DNA from: Deltaproteobacteria bacterium
GTDB lineage: Bacteria > Myxococcota > UBA727 > VGSZ01
Direction: 5' to 3'
Assembly (NCBI GenBank): GCA_020850995.1
Contig: JADZDP010000024.1
Location: forward strand, 1 to 64,000
DNA length: 64,000 nt
Part shown: positions 56,489-64,000 of the stretch, in pieces
Layout of the letters: each line of letters opens with the position of its first letter
How positions within the stretch are numbered: position 1 is the stretch's first letter
Position numbers and translations under genes: made by a program
Notes under the pieces: generated by a model
Told to the model about the DNA's origin: nothing
What the model saw: the letters and a program-made list of their open reading frames with translations, nothing else
The model's database searches: none

Positions 56489-56534
56489 CGGGTGTAGCCG
56501 ACCGCCGGCAACTCTGCCACGTTGGCGGCCCGCC

Positions 56535-57362
56535 ATGGACGAGCTGCCCTTGTTTGGCGACAGCGCCCCAGATCTGCGTGCCCGCGCCCGCATCCTCGCC
56601 TTCGACGTGGACGACACGCTGACCTGGCGCGGCCAGCTGCCGGAGGCGGCGGCGCGCGCACTCTACGCGGCCGAGGCCGCTGGGCTCACCTTGATCGCGG
56701 TCACGGGGCGCTCCTACTCGTGGGCCGAGATGCTCTTGCGCTTGTTCCCGCTGGCCGCCGCCGTGGCCGAGACCGGTGCGGTGGCCTTGGTGCGCCGCGG
56801 CGCCACCCTCGAGCTTCTCCACCACGAGCCCGACCCTGCGGTGCGCGCCGAGACCGCCGCGCGCCGCGATCGCGCCGCCGCCCGCGCCCTGGCCGAGGTG
56901 AGCGCCGCGCGCCTGGCCATCGACAACCCCGGGCGCCTCTACGACGTGGCCTTCGACCTGGTCGAGAGCGGCCCCCCGGTGTCCTCCGCCGACGCCGCGC
57001 GCATCCGCGCCGTGCTCGAGGGCGAGGGCCTGGTGACGGCGCAGTCGAGCGTGCACGTGAACGCCTGGTGCCTCGGGCCCCATGGCCCCTTCGACAAGGC
57101 GAGCATGTTCGAGCGCGTGCTCGTCGACGTCACCGGCGCGGGGCTGGCGGCGCAGGCCGACCAGGTCTGCTACCTCGGCGACTCCACCAACGACGGCGCC
57201 ATGTTCGCGCGCGCCCGCCTCTCGGTGGGCGTGGCCAACGTGCGCCCACACCTGGCCGCGCTCGCCGCTGCCGGACAAGCGCCGCGCTACCTGGTGGCGG
57301 GCCAGGGCGGCCACGGCTTCGCCGAGGCGGTGGACGCGCTGCTCGCGGTGCGGCCCGGCTGA
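56535..57362 (+). CDS. HAD-superfamily (Cof/mannosyl-phosphoglycerate phosphatase-like) hydrolase
   Basis: The protein is a HAD-IIB type phosphatase: motif I is AFDVDDTLTWRG, motif II includes AVTGRS, and motif III/IV is YLGDSTNDGAMF. A Cof-type cap domain sits between them. The substrate is a small phosphorylated metabolite, unknown. The ATG has no clear ribosome site. The foldback element lies directly upstream. Confidence 0.85.
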   Translation: MDELPLFGDSAPDLRARARILAFDVDDTLTWRGQLPEAAARALYAAEAAGLTLIAVTGRSYSWAEMLLRLFPLAAAVAETGAVALVRRGATLELLHHEPDPAVRAETAARRDRAAARALAEVSAARLAIDNPGRLYDVAFDLVESGPPVSSADAARIRAVLEGEGLVTAQSSVHVNAWCLGPHGPFDKASMFERVLVDVTGAGLAAQADQVCYLGDSTNDGAMFARARLSVGVANVRPHLAALAAAGQAPRYLVAGQGGHGFAEAVDALLAVRPG

Positions 57363-57375
57363 TCCAGATCGCCGA

Positions 57376-58188
57376 TCAAATCCCGAAGTCGAACACGCCC
57401 GAGATGGTGATGGCCGGCGCGAAGAACATGGCTGCCGGCGCGCGACCGTCCTCGCACGCGGTGTCGACGTCGGAGGCCTCCACCTCGGCGGCGGGCAGGG
57501 TCTCGCCCGCGTAGCGGTCGACGTCGACGCGCTGGCCCGCGTAGAAGCCGTAGCCCTGCTCGCCCTCGGTGCAAAAGCCCGTGCGCTCGCCGAAGTTGGC
57601 GAAGCGGAAGGGCTCGTAGCCTGGGTGGCGGAAGGGGAAGTCGAGGCCGATGGCGAAGTTGGGCGTGATGTACGCCTTCACGTCGAAGCCCCACTGAAAG
57701 TAGCTGCCTTGGTAGGCGTAGTCCTCGCCCACGATGGTGTAGCCGCCGCCCATGGAGAAGCCGAGGTCGAAGGGGCGATCTCGCCAGGTCACGTCCTTGA
57801 CGCCGTCGGGGCCGAGGGCGGGCAGCTTGACGTCGTCGGGCAGGATGTAGCTCAAGACCTCGAGGGGCGTGACGCGCACGACGCCACCCACGTAGCCGGC
57901 GCCGCCCGGGTCGCCGCCCGCCTCGGGCCAGCCCCACCAGTGGCCGGTGAGGTGCGCCTCGGCGCCGGCCCAGCCGAACAAGCTGAAGCCGGCCTTGAGC
58001 GCGGGCACGAAGGTCGCCACCGGGTAGTCCGACGCCTCGTCGGCGTCCTCCTCGATGATGACCTCTTCGGTGTTGTAGAAGCCCCACGAGGGCGCGAGCT
58101 CGAGGTAGAGGCCGCCGTGGCGCGCCCGCGCCGTCGTCGAGCAGAGCGCGAGCACGGCGAGCGGAACCATCACGAGGACGACGCGCAT
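57376..58188 (-). CDS. Outer-membrane beta-barrel-like protein
   Basis: A signal peptide (ends near ARARHG) precedes amphipathic beta strands rich in Gly, Tyr and Trp (GGLYLELAPSWGFYN, GAEAHLTGHWWGW, FDLGFSMGGGYTIVG, GVFDFGI at the end). This suggests an outer-membrane protein with a family not recognised. Start 58188 is used for the signal peptide. It ends 13 bases from the convergent HAD gene. Confidence 0.7.
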   Translation of the reverse strand: MRVVLVMVPLAVLALCSTTARARHGGLYLELAPSWGFYNTEEVIIEEDADEASDYPVATFVPALKAGFSLFGWAGAEAHLTGHWWGWPEAGGDPGGAGYVGGVVRVTPLEVLSYILPDDVKLPALGPDGVKDVTWRDRPFDLGFSMGGGYTIVGEDYAYQGSYFQWGFDVKAYITPNFAIGLDFPFRHPGYEPFRFANFGERTGFCTEGEQGYGFYAGQRVDVDRYAGETLPAAEVEASDVDTACEDGRAPAAMFFAPAITISGVFDFGI

Positions 58189-58276
58189 GCCACCTCCGGC
58201 CGGCGCGTGCCGGCGGGCGTGTGGGTTGTGCACGAGGGGGCGCCTTCTGGGAAGGCCGGTTGGAGGCCCTTCGCCG

Positions 58277-58906
58277 TCAGCGCCGCGGCGAGGGCACCAT
58301 GGGCAGCGCGGGCTCCGCCAGCTCGAGCGAAAGCGCCTCGCGCAGCACCTCGTCGAGGATGAGGGCCGTCAGGCCCCAGATCGGGTGTGGCCCGGCAGCG
58401 AAGTAGGGCGCGCGCAAGTCGCCGAGCATCTGGGTGGCGCGCTTGGTCGGGTCGATGAGCTCCTCGAGCGTGAGCGCGAAGGCCTCTTGCACCTCGCCCG
58501 CCAGAGGCCGCAGCCGCGCCGGGTCGAGCGCGCCCACGAAGCCAAGCACGGGCGTGACGCGCAGGCCGGTGATCGACATCATGTCGTGGAAGGGCCCGAG
58601 CACCTCGACGTGCTCGGGCGCGAGCCCCAGCTCCTCGTGCAGCTCGCGCAGCGCGCACGCCACCTCGTCTTTGTCGTCGGGCTCCATGTGGCCGCCGGGG
58701 AAGCTCACCTGGCCCTTGTGGGTTCCCACGGTGTCGGTGCGCTTGGTGAACAAGAGCGCGGGCGCCTCGCCCTTGAGGCCGAAGGGCACCAGCACGGCGG
58801 CGCGCGGCACGTCGTCGGGCAGGCGTCGTCGATCGAGCTCGGCGAGCCGCGCGCGCACGCGCGCACGCCCGGCGCTATCGAGTGGACGGTGAGGGATCGA
58901 CGTCAT
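58277..58906 (-). CDS. CoA-pyrophosphatase-type Nudix hydrolase
   Basis: The motif GQVSFPGGHMEPDD, followed by the Nudix box ending ALRELHEELGL, is the UPF0035/CoA-type signature (NudL, PCD1). Such enzymes split CoA and similar dinucleotides. The 209 residues fit. It diverges from uppP across 50 bases. Confidence 0.9.
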   Translation of the reverse strand: MTSIPHRPLDSAGRARVRARLAELDRRRLPDDVPRAAVLVPFGLKGEAPALLFTKRTDTVGTHKGQVSFPGGHMEPDDKDEVACALRELHEELGLAPEHVEVLGPFHDMMSITGLRVTPVLGFVGALDPARLRPLAGEVQEAFALTLEELIDPTKRATQMLGDLRAPYFAAGPHPIWGLTALILDEVLREALSLELAEPALPMVPSPRR

Positions 58907-58956
58907 CGCCGGCCCATGCAAGCGTCTCGCGCTCTGGCGCGCAAGGAGAATCTCGC

Positions 58957-59775
58957 GTGGATGCGTGGCAAGCAGTGGTGTACGGCGTCATCCAGGGCGC
59001 CACCGAGTACCTGCCGGTGTCGTCGAGCGCGCACCTCGCGCTCGCGCCCTTCCTGCTCGGCTGGGACAAGCCCTCGCTGGCCTTCGACATCCTGGTGCAG
59101 CTCGGCACCCTCGGCGCGGTCATGGTCTACCTGCGCGACGACGTCGTGAAGATCGCGCGCGCCATGGTGGCCGGCATCATCGCGCGTCGCCCCTTCGACG
59201 ATCCCTGGGCGAAGAAGGGTTGGCTCATCAGCGTCGCCACCATCCCCGCGGTGGTGTTTGGCCTCGCCATCAAGGACTTCGTCGAGGAGGCGCTCGGCGA
59301 TCCCCAAGAGGTGCTCTTGGAGCTGCTGCTCACGGGCCTGCTGCTCTTGGGCGCAGAGCTGCTCGCTCGACGTCGCGCCGGCCAACCCGGGCGCCCCATC
59401 ACCACGGCGCGCGCCACGCTGATCGGTGTCGCACAGGCGCTCGCCATCCTGCCCGGCGTGTCGCGCTCGGGGGCCACCATCGCGGGCGCCCTCGCCGTGG
59501 GCGTCGAGCGCGAGGAGGCGGGGCGCTTCTCCTTCTTGCTGTCGATCCCGGTGATGCTCGGCGCCGGCGTGCTCGGCGTGAAAGATCTCGCCGAACAGCC
59601 TGGCCTCTGGGAGCGCGAAGGAGCCGGAATTCTGATTTCGTTTGTCACCTCGGCGCTGGTGGGCTTCGTCGTGATCCGCTGGTTTCTCGGCTACATCCGT
59701 CGACACAGCATGTACGGCTTCGCCGCCTACTGCATAGCGGTGTCGCTCTTCGGGCTACTTGCGACGAGGCTGTGA
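58957..59775 (+). CDS. uppP: Undecaprenyl-diphosphatase
   Basis: This integral membrane enzyme recycles undecaprenyl pyrophosphate, the peptidoglycan lipid carrier, and gives bacitracin tolerance. The motifs are the EYLPVSSSAHLAL region (catalytic Glu) and PGVSRSGATIAGAL. About eight transmembrane helices are seen; 272 residues fits. GTG 58957 has AAGGAG 8 bases upstream; an earlier start at 58882 lacks one. Confidence 0.96.
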   Translation: MDAWQAVVYGVIQGATEYLPVSSSAHLALAPFLLGWDKPSLAFDILVQLGTLGAVMVYLRDDVVKIARAMVAGIIARRPFDDPWAKKGWLISVATIPAVVFGLAIKDFVEEALGDPQEVLLELLLTGLLLLGAELLARRRAGQPGRPITTARATLIGVAQALAILPGVSRSGATIAGALAVGVEREEAGRFSFLLSIPVMLGAGVLGVKDLAEQPGLWEREGAGILISFVTSALVGFVVIRWFLGYIRRHSMYGFAAYCIAVSLFGLLATRL

Positions 59776-59777
59776 CA

Positions 59778-59822
59778 ATCGGTCGCTGCGTGCCAAGCTA
59801 GCGTGAGTGCCTACCGACCGAT
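59778..59822. promoter_or_regulatory. Inverted repeat between uppP and tetR
   Basis: ATCGGTCG (59778-59785) and its exact complement CGACCGAT (59815-59822) flank 29 bases and lie just ahead of the TetR start. The spacing is larger than a single TetR operator, but two half-sites are possible. It could equally be the loose terminator of uppP. Confidence 0.35.
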
Positions 59823-59843
59823 GGCTTCTCGCCCGGAGTGCCC

Positions 59844-60497
59844 ATGAGCGGAGTGTTGCCGATGAACGCAGATCTTCCACGTCGCCCGGGGCGCCCCGCG
59901 CGCCCGGTTACGCGCGAGCACCTGCTCAAGGTGGCCCGTGAGGCGTTCTCGCAGCTCGGCTACGCCGGCGCGTCCATGGGCGACATCGCGGGTCGCGCGG
60001 GCATCCGCAAGTCGTCGCTGTTCCACCACTTCGCCACCAAGGACGACCTCTATCGGGAGGCGCTCTCGTCGGTGGTCGTGGACCTCGGCGTCATCGTCGG
60101 CGAGGCGCTCAACGGCGAGGGCGCCTACCTCGAGCGCCTGGACCGCAGTATCCTCGCGACGCAGCGCTACTTCGGCGCGCACCCCGTGGCGGCGCGCCTG
60201 CTCATGCGCGAGTTCGTCGATGGCGGCGCCGCGCTCACCGCCGCCGGTGACGTGGTCATCGCGGTGCTCGAGAACACGGTGGCCATCCTCGAGACGGGCA
60301 TGAGCCAAGGGGTGCTGCCGAAGACCGACGCGCGGCAGCTCGCCATCTCCGTGCTCGGCGTGCAGTTCCAGTTCTACTCGATCCCCGAGGTGTCGGCCCG
60401 CCTGGTGAGCGCCGACGTGTTCGCGCCCGAGGCCATCGAGCGACGGGCGCTTGCGGTGGTCGAGCACCTGCATCGCTTGCTCGGCGTGAAGAGCTGA
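59844..60497 (+). CDS. TetR-family transcriptional regulator
   Basis: The helix-turn-helix covers about residues 22-70 (LLKVAREAFSQLGYAGASMG, AGIRKSSLFHHFATKDDLY). The helical C-terminal domain binds an unknown ligand. GGAG lies 5 bases before ATG 59844; GTG 59838 and ATG 59862 are alternatives. It is on the same strand as uppP, 68 bases later; uppP or an adjacent gene may be its target. Confidence 0.9.
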   Translation: MSGVLPMNADLPRRPGRPARPVTREHLLKVAREAFSQLGYAGASMGDIAGRAGIRKSSLFHHFATKDDLYREALSSVVVDLGVIVGEALNGEGAYLERLDRSILATQRYFGAHPVAARLLMREFVDGGAALTAAGDVVIAVLENTVAILETGMSQGVLPKTDARQLAISVLGVQFQFYSIPEVSARLVSADVFAPEAIERRALAVVEHLHRLLGVKS

Positions 60498-60600
60498 GCG
60501 CGAGCGGCGCCCAAGCGTATCGACCAGGTCGATGTCCGTCGTCGCGCGCGGCGTGATCGCGTTCGTGCAATTTGCGCCGTCTTCGCAGTAGGACGGAGCC

Positions 60601-61647
60601 ATGGGCGTGGCGCTGAGTCTGTTGGCCACCGTGGCGGCGCTGGCTGACGCCGATCGCGTGCAGCTGAGCGTAGAGCGCGCCGCCCTTGCATCGAGCTGCC
60701 CAGACCATCGGGCGCTGGCAGCGCAGGTGCGCCAGCGCCTCGGCAGCGAACCGTTCGTGATGGACGCGGCCGGCGCGCACCGGCGCGTGGACGTGCTCAT
60801 GTTCGCGTCGCCCCGCGCCGATGACGAGCTCGTGGTGCGCGTGCGGCTCACCGACGCCGCGGGCCTGCAGCTCGGGCAGCGCGAGCTGCGCGGCGCGCTC
60901 GACTGCGCCACGCTGAGCGAGGAGCTGACGCTGGCCGTGGCCATCGCCATCGACCCGCTCCTGCTCTTGCGTCCCCCGGCCCGTGACGCCGGCGAGGACG
61001 GCGCCGAGGTATCGCAGCTACCAGCGCCAGAGCAGCAAGCGGCGCCTGCCGACCAAGGGGAGTACTCCCCGCCGCCGAGGCATCCCATGCCGCACTCCCC
61101 GTCGGCGCGCGCGGAACGGGGGCTCGGTGCGCAGGCCACAGCCTGGTCGGTGCACGCAGCGCTCCTCGGCAGCAGCGGCCTGACCGCGCCCCTGGCGCCG
61201 GGCCTGCGCGCCGGCGTGGGCGTGGACCACCGCGCCCTGTTCGCGGCCCTCGACGTGCGTGCGGCGGCGCCGGCGCGCTGGGTCTTTGGCGATCTCGCCG
61301 GCAGCGTCGATGCCCGTACGCTGACCCTGCAGGCGGCCGCCGGGGGCGTGCTGAGCGGCTACGCGGCGCGCCTGCGCGGCGCGCTGGTCTGCGAAGGTGG
61401 GGCGCTCGTGGCGACGGGGGTGCGGCTGGCGGAGGTGCGGGAGGCCGTGGCCCCGTGGGTGGCCATGGGGGCGCGCGGGGGGCTCGAGATCGAGTTGACG
61501 CGTGGCGTCGCTCTGACCGTGGACCTGGAGGCCGTGGCCCCGCTCTTGCGGCCCCGCTACGTCGATGGCCGTACCGGCGAGCTCATCGACGCGGGACGCC
61601 CCGTGGTCTGGAGCGGGGGCTTGGGCGTGGCGCTCGCGCCCTGGTGA
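60601..61647 (+). CDS. Exported hypothetical protein near an ECF sigma factor
   Basis: A signal peptide opens the protein. Residues ~20-125 (CPDHRALAAQVRQRLGSEPF, and the periodic ELRGALDCATLSEELTLAVA, AIAIDPLLLL) form a domain seen in many Myxococcota lipoprotein-like proteins. A Pro-rich linker and a barrel-like half (VGVDHRALFAALDVRAA, GGLEIELTRGVALTVDLEAV) follow. It is the upstream gene of the sigma-factor cluster. No known function. Confidence 0.65.
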   Translation: MGVALSLLATVAALADADRVQLSVERAALASSCPDHRALAAQVRQRLGSEPFVMDAAGAHRRVDVLMFASPRADDELVVRVRLTDAAGLQLGQRELRGALDCATLSEELTLAVAIAIDPLLLLRPPARDAGEDGAEVSQLPAPEQQAAPADQGEYSPPPRHPMPHSPSARAERGLGAQATAWSVHAALLGSSGLTAPLAPGLRAGVGVDHRALFAALDVRAAAPARWVFGDLAGSVDARTLTLQAAAGGVLSGYAARLRGALVCEGGALVATGVRLAEVREAVAPWVAMGARGGLEIELTRGVALTVDLEAVAPLLRPRYVDGRTGELIDAGRPVVWSGGLGVALAPW

Positions 61648-61682
61648 CGAAGTGGCGATGATGGGCTCCCTGCGGGGGTGCG

Positions 61683-62318
61683 GTGACGGATCCGGGGCGC
61701 GCGGCCCAAACTGGTGGCGTGGACGGCAGCGCGAGCACCGCGGTGGCGCAGAGCTGGGGCACGACCTCGACCCAGGCGCGCGCGCGCCTGGCCTTCGAGG
61801 CGCTCTACCGTGAGCACTTCAGCTACGTCTGGCGCACGCTCTTGCGCTTGGGCGCGCGCGAGGCCGACGCCCCAGATCTGGCCCACGACGTGTTCGTGGT
61901 GGTGCACCGCAAGCTGGCGAGCTTCGATGCGAGCCGCCCCGTCAAGCCCTGGCTGTTCGGCATCGCCTTTCGGGTGGCGCTCGATCACCGGCGCAAGGCA
62001 TCGACCACGCGCGAGCTGCCCGACGCTGAGCGAGCCGAGCGCGCGGTCTCGACCACGCCGAGCCCCGAGCAGGCGCTCGACGCCCGCGTGGCCCACGAGC
62101 GCGTCACGCGCGCCTTGGCCGAGGTCGACCTCGAGCAGCGCGCGGTGTTCGTGCTGCACGAGCTCGAGGGCATGTCGATGCCCGAGATCGCGGCCGTCAT
62201 CGACGCGCCGCTCAACACCCTCTACTCGCGCCTGCGCCTGGCGCGCGCGGCCTTCCTGCGCGCGCTCAGCGCGGATCGCGATGGTCGTGGGGCCACCCCC
62301 AAACGAGGCACGCCATGA
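61683..62318 (+). CDS. ECF-type RNA polymerase sigma factor
   Basis: The protein has a sigma-70 region 2 (about residues 40-105: YREHFSYVWRTLLRLG, DLAHDVFVVVHRKLASFD, PVKPWLFGIAFRVALDHRRK) and region 4 (140-195: AVFVLHELEGMSMPEIAAVI, NTLYSRLRLARAAF), the two-domain layout of extracytoplasmic-function sigmas. The start is GTG. Its stop overlaps the next gene's start (ATGA), so the following membrane protein may be its anti-sigma factor. Confidence 0.93.
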   Translation: MTDPGRAAQTGGVDGSASTAVAQSWGTTSTQARARLAFEALYREHFSYVWRTLLRLGAREADAPDLAHDVFVVVHRKLASFDASRPVKPWLFGIAFRVALDHRRKASTTRELPDAERAERAVSTTPSPEQALDARVAHERVTRALAEVDLEQRAVFVLHELEGMSMPEIAAVIDAPLNTLYSRLRLARAAFLRALSADRDGRGATPKRGTP

Positions 62319-63100
62319 GCGAGCTCGAAGCCCTCCCCGACGACGTGCGCGAGCTCTTGCGCCAAGCACAAGACGGCGCGCCGCCGCCGCCGCCGGGCCT
62401 GGAGGCGGCGGTGCTCGCCAAGGTGTCAAGCTCGGTGGCGACGGGCTTCGGCACCGGCGCGAGCCTGGTCCTCGTCAAGCCCGTGGCCGGCGCGCTGGTG
62501 GTGGCGACGGTGGTGGTGGCGACCTGGTGGGCCGTGCAGCGCCAAGGCGGCGATGCGGGGCTTCAGAGCACAGCGGCCACGGCGCTCGTCGACGGGCCTG
62601 CGCCCCCGGCGTCGGCCCCCACCGAGCCACCCGCGGCGCTCGGCGCGGCCGCCGTGGTGGCGGCGGCGCCGCCCCTCGCTGCCAGCGTCGAGCCCAGCAT
62701 CGAGCCCAGCGCCGAGCCCAGCATCGAGCCCGGCGAGGTCACGCGGCCGAGCGCGCCGACGCGGCCCGTCACCGCGCGCGCCGATGGCGCCGCCGAGGCC
62801 GAGATCCTCGAGGCGGCGCGATCGGCCCTGCGTCTGGGCGACGCCGCGCAAGCGCTGCGGCACCTGCAAGAGCACCAGCGACGCTTCGGGCCGAGCGCGC
62901 AGCTGCGCGAGGAGCGAGAGGCCCTCACCGTCGTCTCCTGGGCGCTGACGGGAGAGCAGGAGCGCGCGCGCCGCGCCGCGGCCGCCTTCGCGCGCCGTTA
63001 CCCGCAGAGCCTGTTCGGCGACATGGTGGCCGCGGCCTTGGCGCCCCTCGGATCCGGCGTGACGGAAGCGAGCCCGCCGCCCCAATCCGTCGTGAGGTGA
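62315..63100 (+). CDS. Membrane protein with TPR-like domain, possible anti-sigma factor
   Basis: The N-terminal ~45 residues are helical and cytoplasmic. A transmembrane helix follows (about 55-75), then a repeat-rich linker (EPSIEPSAEPSIEP) and a TPR-like helical domain (ALRLGDAAQALRHLQEHQRR, REEREALTVVSWALTGEQ). Its overlap with the sigma gene and membrane topology fit an anti-sigma or sensor role, but no zinc-anti-sigma motif (HxxxCxxC) is present. Confidence 0.65.
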   Translation: MSELEALPDDVRELLRQAQDGAPPPPPGLEAAVLAKVSSSVATGFGTGASLVLVKPVAGALVVATVVVATWWAVQRQGGDAGLQSTAATALVDGPAPPASAPTEPPAALGAAAVVAAAPPLAASVEPSIEPSAEPSIEPGEVTRPSAPTRPVTARADGAAEAEILEAARSALRLGDAAQALRHLQEHQRRFGPSAQLREEREALTVVSWALTGEQERARRAAAAFARRYPQSLFGDMVAAALAPLGSGVTEASPPPQSVVR

Positions 63101-63104
63101 CCCC

Positions 63105-64000
63105 ATGACGACGACGCGGCGGGACTCCCGGATCCTGTGCAGGGCGCTGGGCGGCGGCGCCCTGCTGCTCGCCAGCGCCTGCTTCATCGACCTCGACGTC
63201 GGCTCGCGCGTCGACGCACGCGCCTTGGACGTCCCCACGCGCGACAGCCCCATCGACATCCTGTTCGTCGTCGACAACAGCGGCTCCATGGCGGAAGAGC
63301 AGGCGGCGCTGGCGCGCACGCTCATGCGCGCCGAGTGCCCCATCGAGGACCTGCTCGACGTCCCGGAGGGGCTCATCGACCCAGGACCCGACATGCTCGA
63401 GGAGCTCTCGGAGCTCTGCGGGCTGGCGCAGATCCTCGCGTCGTACCAGCGGGACTTCCGCATCGGCGTCATCACCACCGACGTCAACGCGTGCGACAAC
63501 GCCGTCGGCTGGGAGCTCGATCGCGCGCAGCAGTATCGGCCGCAGCGCGGGTGCCTCCAGCCGGTCCCCGTCACCGGCCAGAAGGTGCTCACGCCCGACA
63601 CCCCCGAGCTCGCCAGCGCCTTCCTCAGCCTGGTCACCGATCTGGGCACCTCCGGCTCCCCGGTGGAGCGCGGTCTCGACGCCGCGCAAATCTTCCTCGA
63701 GCGCGACACCTGGGTGAGCCCCGGCTGCGAGGGTGACCGCGAGCTGTTCCTGCGCGATGACGCAGAGCTCTTGCTCATCTTCGTGACCGACGAGGACGAC
63801 TGCAGCAACGACGGCAGCACCGAGCCGTTCACGCACTACACGTCCGCGGTGTGCGACCAGGACCTGGACCTGTACCTCGAGACTCGACCGAACCTCTGCT
63901 ACGAGCGCGCCGACGAGCTGACGCCCGTGGCGCGCTACGCCGAGCGGCTGCGCGCGCTCAAGGGCGAGGGGCGCGACGCCTGGGTGCGCGTGGGGGTCAT
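63105..64000 (+). CDS. VWA-domain lipoprotein, 3' end outside the window
   Basis: The reading frame is open to the end of the window. The signal peptide ends LLASACFI, suggesting a lipoprotein. A von Willebrand factor A domain follows with the MIDAS motif DNSGSM at residues ~57-62 and DLG and TDEDDC further on. The sequence continues with a Cys-rich acidic region. Such Myxococcota lipoproteins are of unknown function. GAGGTGA precedes the ATG by four bases. It may be co-transcribed with the sigma cluster. Confidence 0.8.
   Translation, partial: MTTTRRDSRILCRALGGGALLLASACFIDLDVGSRVDARALDVPTRDSPIDILFVVDNSGSMAEEQAALARTLMRAECPIEDLLDVPEGLIDPGPDMLEELSELCGLAQILASYQRDFRIGVITTDVNACDNAVGWELDRAQQYRPQRGCLQPVPVTGQKVLTPDTPELASAFLSLVTDLGTSGSPVERGLDAAQIFLERDTWVSPGCEGDRELFLRDDAELLLIFVTDEDDCSNDGSTEPFTHYTSAVCDQDLDLYLETRPNLCYERADELTPVARYAERLRALKGEGRDAWVRVGV

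Overview
The window is a very GC-rich bacterial chromosome segment (third codon positions are almost always G or C), densely coding on both strands. It most likely comes from a Myxococcota-type (former Deltaproteobacteria) organism. The pointers are two large membrane-anchored Hanks-type Ser/Thr kinases, an FHA protein, many lipoproteins of unknown function, a secreted PHP phosphoesterase ending in a MYXO-CTERM-like Cys-x-Cys/transmembrane/Arg tail, a GH57 plus DUF4912 pair, a membrane pyrophosphatase, and a sigma factor/TPR/VWA-lipoprotein cluster. Species cannot be named from sequence alone. I see no rRNA, tRNA, CRISPR array, insertion sequence, integrase or phage gene. No stretch longer than 300 bases lacks a gene.

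Layout. 1-237: intergenic, with a foldback repeat cut by the window edge. 238-3766: Ser/Thr kinase and a RavA/MoxR AAA+ ATPase. 3797-9238: lipoproteins, an isolated PilP-like protein, a PHP phosphoesterase and a DUF3347 lipoprotein. 9248-12176: dCTP deaminase behind a lipoprotein, then a LolA-like periplasmic protein. 12460-15981: small winged-helix protein, and a TetR - DUF2939 - DTW (tRNA acp3U) operon diverging from an SDR-like protein. 15994-21501: alanine dehydrogenase, CAP-domain lipoprotein, a lone CoA-transferase subunit B behind a LamG-type lipoprotein. 21581-25224: amino-acid-dehydrogenase-like protein, FHA/TPR protein, OmpA-type lipoprotein and cupin. 25451-27889: H+-pyrophosphatase. 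28014-32566: membrane proteins, an M23 peptidase and a VOC protein with a histone-H1-like tail. 32571-41142 (minus): valS, two tandem paralogues, a NahK-like kinase and a second Ser/Thr kinase. 41251-45525: nadC-birA and two exported or membrane proteins. 45593-49474: transpeptidase and lytic transglycosylase, divergent, then a beta-barrel protein. 49630-56304: M61 peptidase, rpiA with a Nudix gene, GH57 branching enzyme with DUF4912, and a lipoprotein. 56328-56488: a complete foldback element. 56535-64000: HAD phosphatase, beta-barrel protein, CoA-type Nudix, uppP, TetR, and an ECF sigma / TPR membrane protein / VWA lipoprotein cluster that runs off the window.

How the genes fit together. 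Cell-envelope functions dominate: UppP recycles the lipid carrier, and a transpeptidase, an SLT transglycosylase and an M23 peptidase act on peptidoglycan. Lipoproteins and barrels occupy the outer membrane. The two kinases and the FHA protein suggest phospho-signalling. Housekeeping enzymes (ValS, NadC, BirA, Dcd, RpiA, Ald, HppA) are scattered among them, so this is core chromosome rather than an island. The most novel material is non-coding: a foldback repeat family whose apical stem shows compensatory base changes between two copies, and a second foldback built on a 28-base perfect palindrome. Among the proteins, the VOC protein with a Lys/Ala histone-like tail and the DTW protein with a degenerate exonuclease-like extension stand out.
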